From JAAEEP01 sp035529155 (GTDB taxonomy: Archaea; Thermoplasmatota; Thermoplasmata; Methanomassiliicoccales; JAAEEP01), in NCBI GenBank assembly GCA_035529155.1, contig DATKXF010000053.1, forward strand, positions 1 through 7,558: 7,558 nucleotides of DNA. The letters are read 5' to 3'. Every line of letters starts with the position of its first letter. The stretch's first letter is position 1. The notes under the pieces are model-generated. The model did no database searches. It saw only the letters and a list, made by a program, of their open reading frames with translations, and was not told where the DNA came from. A program made the position numbers and the translations under genes. This document shows positions 5,571 through 7,558 of the stretch, one piece after another.

Positions 5571-6065
5571 ATGGCGGAGATCAGGATCAAGAAGCGCCGG
5601 CGCCTCAGGAACAGGGAGGCCAAGGTGCTTGCCCAAGAGCTCCATGAGAGGCTGGGAAGGGATGTATTATCGACCGAGGATATTATTGACATAGCCTCCA
5701 GCACTGACTACGATGTCATATTCGTGAATGGAAGCATCCTCGCAATCATCGTGGAAGGGAAGCCCTTTCTTACGGTGAGGGGAATCTTGGAGCTCGGCGC
5801 AGACCGTGCTTTCGTCACCGTGGACATGGGGGCCGTTCCCTACGTTGCCAACGGAGCAGATGTCATGGCACCCGGGGTCGTGGACGCGGATCGACAGCTC
5901 GAAGAAGGGGACATGGTCTGGATACGGGATGAGAAGAACGCAAGACCACTGGCCATCGGAAAGGCCATGATGTCCGGCTCGGACATGATCTCCGCCGACT
6001 CTGGTAAGGCCGTGACGAGCATTCATTATGTCGGGGATAAGTTATGGAAGTACGATGAGAGATGA
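5571..6065 (+). CDS. DUF1947-PUA domain RNA-binding protein (MCT-1/Tma20-like)
   Basis: A cytoplasmic RNA-binding protein of 164 residues. The N-terminal pre-PUA half (about 1-70) begins with a basic stretch, RIKKRRRLRNREAK, then RLGRDVLSTEDIIDIA and VIFVNGSILAIIVEGKPFLT, the pattern of the archaeal DUF1947 domain. The C-terminal half (about 74-150) is a PUA domain: AFVTVDMGAVPYVANGADVM, APGVV, GDMVWIRDE, and PLAIGKAMMSGSDM. The eukaryotic relatives MCT-1/Tma20 and eIF2D act with the ribosome in recycling or non-canonical initiation; a translation-linked role in archaea is inferred from them. TTG 5562 also opens the frame, but ATG 5571 is chosen for the TATA spacing. The gene is normal in length and ends in an ATGA overlap with a spurious upstream ATG of the sepF frame. 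Confidence 0.92.
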   Translation: MAEIRIKKRRRLRNREAKVLAQELHERLGRDVLSTEDIIDIASSTDYDVIFVNGSILAIIVEGKPFLTVRGILELGADRAFVTVDMGAVPYVANGADVMAPGVVDADRQLEEGDMVWIRDEKNARPLAIGKAMMSGSDMISADSGKAVTSIHYVGDKLWKYDER

Positions 6066-6104
6066 GTCAATCCAGCTCTCCCTCATGTGGGTACCCAACT
6101 GAAA

Positions 6105-6114
6105 GGTTTAAGAA
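6105..6114 (+). promoter_or_regulatory. Probable sepF promoter
   Basis: GGTTTAAGAA, preceded by GAAA (BRE-like), predicts a transcript start near 6135 and a leader of about 10 nt before ATG 6146. A second AT-rich word, CTATACAA (6124-6131), is too close to the start for normal spacing. The promoter lies inside what would otherwise be the long N-terminal extension of the frame. Confidence 0.4.
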
Positions 6115-6145
6115 CACATCCCCCTATACAACCAAGTGGGATTCC

Positions 6146-6523
6146 ATGGCGCTATTGAAGAAGCCTTTTAGTCGATCGAAGGAAGAAATCCAGACGGTGG
6201 AAACTGATCAATACATAGATCTCGGTCAACTGAATTTTGAAGAGGAGAATATGCTTGGGGGTCGCGGAATGGTGAAGGTGGCTGAAATCTACCGGTACGA
6301 GGATGTTTCATCCATCGCCAAGCCGGTCTACAACGGTAACATCCTTTTAGTGGATTACTCCGCTGTTCAGAACGATTCACTCACACTCAAGAGGATCACC
6401 ACCGAACTCAAGGCGGTAGCCCGAGATACGAATGGTGATGTCGCCGCAATCGGTAAGAATCTGATCGTGGTCACGCCGAACGGTATCAAGGTGGACCGTC
6501 ACAAGATCAAGGGTGGCTTCTAG
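6146..6523 (+). CDS. sepF: Archaeal cell-division protein SepF
   Basis: SepF anchors FtsZ filaments to the membrane at mid-cell in many archaea. The 125-residue product has a short N-terminal amphipathic, positively charged segment (MALLKKPFSRSKEE) for membrane contact and an acidic linker (YIDLGQLNFEEEN). The conserved core, about 42-121, contains VKVAEIYRYEDV, GNILLVDYS, the helix LTLKRITTELKAVAR, GDVAAIGKN, and the closing strand LIVVTPNGIKVDR. The frame extends up to ATG 6062, but the added residues (SQSSSPSCGYPTERFKNTS) look unlike SepF, hold a promoter, and would push the membrane segment inside the protein, so ATG 6146 is the start. It ends in TAG, placed in the loop of a strong hairpin. 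No ftsZ gene is in the window. Confidence 0.93.
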   Translation: MALLKKPFSRSKEEIQTVETDQYIDLGQLNFEEENMLGGRGMVKVAEIYRYEDVSSIAKPVYNGNILLVDYSAVQNDSLTLKRITTELKAVARDTNGDVAAIGKNLIVVTPNGIKVDRHKIKGGF

Positions 6524-6560
6524 AAAGCCACCATTTCATGGTTTCACCACCTGGGTGAAA
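6512..6560 (+). terminator. Three tandem hairpins across the sepF stop and 3' UTR
   Basis: Hairpin 1: GGTGGCTT (6512-6519) with AAGCCACC (6525-6532), 8 bp, loop CTAGA containing the TAG stop. Hairpin 2: ACCAT-TTC-ATGGT (6530-6542), which competes with the end of hairpin 1. Hairpin 3: TTTCACC (6542-6548) with GGTGAAA (6554-6560), loop ACCTG. No T tract follows, so this is not a classic archaeal terminator; it may be a 3'-end processing or stability element. The rest of the gap up to 6599 shows nothing else. Confidence 0.45.
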
Positions 6561-6599
6561 GATTCGATCTCCCATATGTGAGCTTCGAGCACGGGCAAG

Positions 6600-6608
6600 T
6601 TTCTTAAG
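6600..6608 (+). promoter_or_regulatory. TATA-like box for the HD phosphohydrolase gene
   Basis: TTTCTTAAG is centred 22 bp before ATG 6626, with no Shine-Dalgarno site between. This fits a leaderless or very short-leader transcript. Confidence 0.4.
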
Positions 6609-6625
6609 AGTCATATCCGATACGA

Positions 6626-7558
6626 ATGCCATTGACTGGATTCAAGGTCATTCACGATAGCGTCCACGGAAGCGTAAGAGTGTGGGACCTCTACCTCGAG
6701 CTTCTAGAGAGGCCCGAGATGCAGCGTCTCCACCACGTGCATCAGCTGGGACTCGCCCACCTGGTGTTTCCTGGAGCCAATCACACCCGGCTCGAGCACT
6801 CGCTGGGCACGTTCTTCATTTCTGGAAAGATGGCCATTTCCCTTGGCCTCGAGGATGAGGAGGTCCAGGAAGTCCTGGCAGCCGCACTGCTTCACGACCT
6901 GGGGCATCCCCCCTTCTCCCACACTCTGGAAGCGTTGATCCGGGACCGGATGGGAAAGGACCACATGGAGGTGACCCGTTCCATGATCCTCGGTGAGTTG
7001 CCAGGCTTGTCAGAGCGCTCCGCTGAGTTCTTGGGCGATATGGAACCGATCTCCGAGCTCCTGGAATCTCATGGACTTTCGGCCAGGAGGGTGGGTGATC
7101 TCATAGCCCAGGAGAAGCTGGACCGTATAGGTCAGGATCATCTTATGGTGGAGGAGGGCCAGGCACACTTTGGGAGCAGCAACTACCAGAGGCAGATAAT
7201 CCACGGGCCTGTGGATGCTGACCAGATGGACTACCTGCTTCGTGATGCCTACTACACGGGGGTTGCCCACGGAACGATCGATCTCGATAGGATCCTTGAG
7301 ACTATATCCACCTTCCACGGAGATATGGTCGTTCAAAAGGGAGGCGTGGTGGCAATCGAAGGCCTCCTTGTGGCGAGAGCTCTGATGTACACCTCGGTGT
7401 ACTTCCACAAGACCGTCAGGATCGCCGAGATGATGCTCTGCAAGGCGGTGGAGCTTGCGGATGGCAGAGTACTGGAGAACATCCATGGAGAGACCGATTG
7501 TTCACTCTCTCGCAATCTATTCGATTGCGGAGGGAAACCCGCTAAGATAGTCACGGAG
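6626..7558 (+). CDS. HD-domain phosphohydrolase (SAMHD1/dGTPase-like, COG1078 type), 3'-truncated
   Basis: The first 311 codons run off the right edge. The opening KVIHDSVHGSVRVWDLYLEL and RLHHVHQLGLAHLVFPGANH is typical of COG1078 HD proteins. The metal-binding set is present: R55 and H58 in RLEHSLGT, H90-D91 in LLHDLGHPPFSH with H94 and H99, and D199 in VDADQMDYLLRDAYYTG. These match SAMHD1 H167, H206/D207, H210, H215 and D311 by motif. Such enzymes cleave dNTPs to nucleoside and triphosphate, or in some members hydrolyse other nucleotides; the substrate is not readable here. Family members are often about 400-500 residues, so roughly a quarter to a third is missing. ATG 6626 is chosen because the conserved N-terminus starts at once after it and a TATA-like box precedes it. 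It is a separate unit from sepF. Confidence 0.92.
   Translation, partial: MPLTGFKVIHDSVHGSVRVWDLYLELLERPEMQRLHHVHQLGLAHLVFPGANHTRLEHSLGTFFISGKMAISLGLEDEEVQEVLAAALLHDLGHPPFSHTLEALIRDRMGKDHMEVTRSMILGELPGLSERSAEFLGDMEPISELLESHGLSARRVGDLIAQEKLDRIGQDHLMVEEGQAHFGSSNYQRQIIHGPVDADQMDYLLRDAYYTGVAHGTIDLDRILETISTFHGDMVVQKGGVVAIEGLLVARALMYTSVYFHKTVRIAEMMLCKAVELADGRVLENIHGETDCSLSRNLFDCGGKPAKIVTE

Noticed and set aside
5210..5704. Minus-strand frame of 164 codons, rich in leucine, opposite the zinc-ribbon and PUA genes
   Set aside because: Its leucine-rich, membrane-like look is simply the complement of the Lys/Glu codons of the zinc-ribbon tail, and it also crosses the start of the PUA gene.
6062..6145. 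Longer SepF starting at the ATG that overlaps the PUA stop codon
   Set aside because: The added residues do not look like SepF, would bury the membrane-targeting segment and cover the likely promoter.
7010..7486. Minus-strand frame of 158 codons opposite the right-hand end
   Set aside because: The plus strand is continuously open with all HD-domain metal ligands in place, so the minus frame is a shadow.

Overview
The window looks archaeal and most resembles the Thermoplasmatota (Methanomassiliicoccales or a related uncultured order). The evidence is an archaeal-type SepF, a DUF1947-PUA protein of the MCT-1/Tma20 type, a single-domain KaiC/RAD55-like ATPase, and AT-rich TATA boxes centred about 22-28 bp upstream of start codons with no Shine-Dalgarno site (leaderless genes). 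Other genes have clear GAGGTG ribosome sites. The lineage is an inference: there is no rRNA or tRNA here. Ten gene ends are visible: eight use TGA, two use TAG and none uses TAA.

Layout, left to right. (1) The 3' part of an E1-like ThiF/MoeB/HesA adenylyltransferase (+) overlaps, tail to tail, a two-CBS-domain protein (-). (2) A minus-strand pair follows: an unrecognised Cys-rich protein and a downstream PadR-family repressor, probably one autoregulated operon. (3) A 246-bp divergent intergenic region holds two TATA boxes with dyad symmetry and a direct repeat; from it a KaiC-like ATPase gene runs to the right, starting at TTG. (4) Converging on that gene is a minus-strand membrane pair: a signal-anchored protein with an outside domain and five N-glycosylation sequons, then a four-helix membrane protein with a long charged tail. 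Their junction is translationally coupled. (5) On the plus strand come a zinc-ribbon protein with an acidic middle and a strongly basic C-terminus, the PUA RNA-binding protein, the cell-division protein SepF, and the first 311 codons of an HD-domain phosphohydrolase (SAMHD1/dGTPase-like), which is cut by the right edge.

Most assignments are housekeeping: sulfur-carrier or cofactor chemistry, translation-linked RNA binding, division, and nucleotide turnover. I see no CRISPR array, transposon, integrase or toxin-antitoxin pair. The least explained parts are the Cys-rich protein with its PadR partner, the two-gene envelope module, and the zinc-ribbon polyampholyte. Other points of note are a PadR frame that seems to lack a normal start codon and a run of hairpins at the end of sepF with the UAG stop in a loop.
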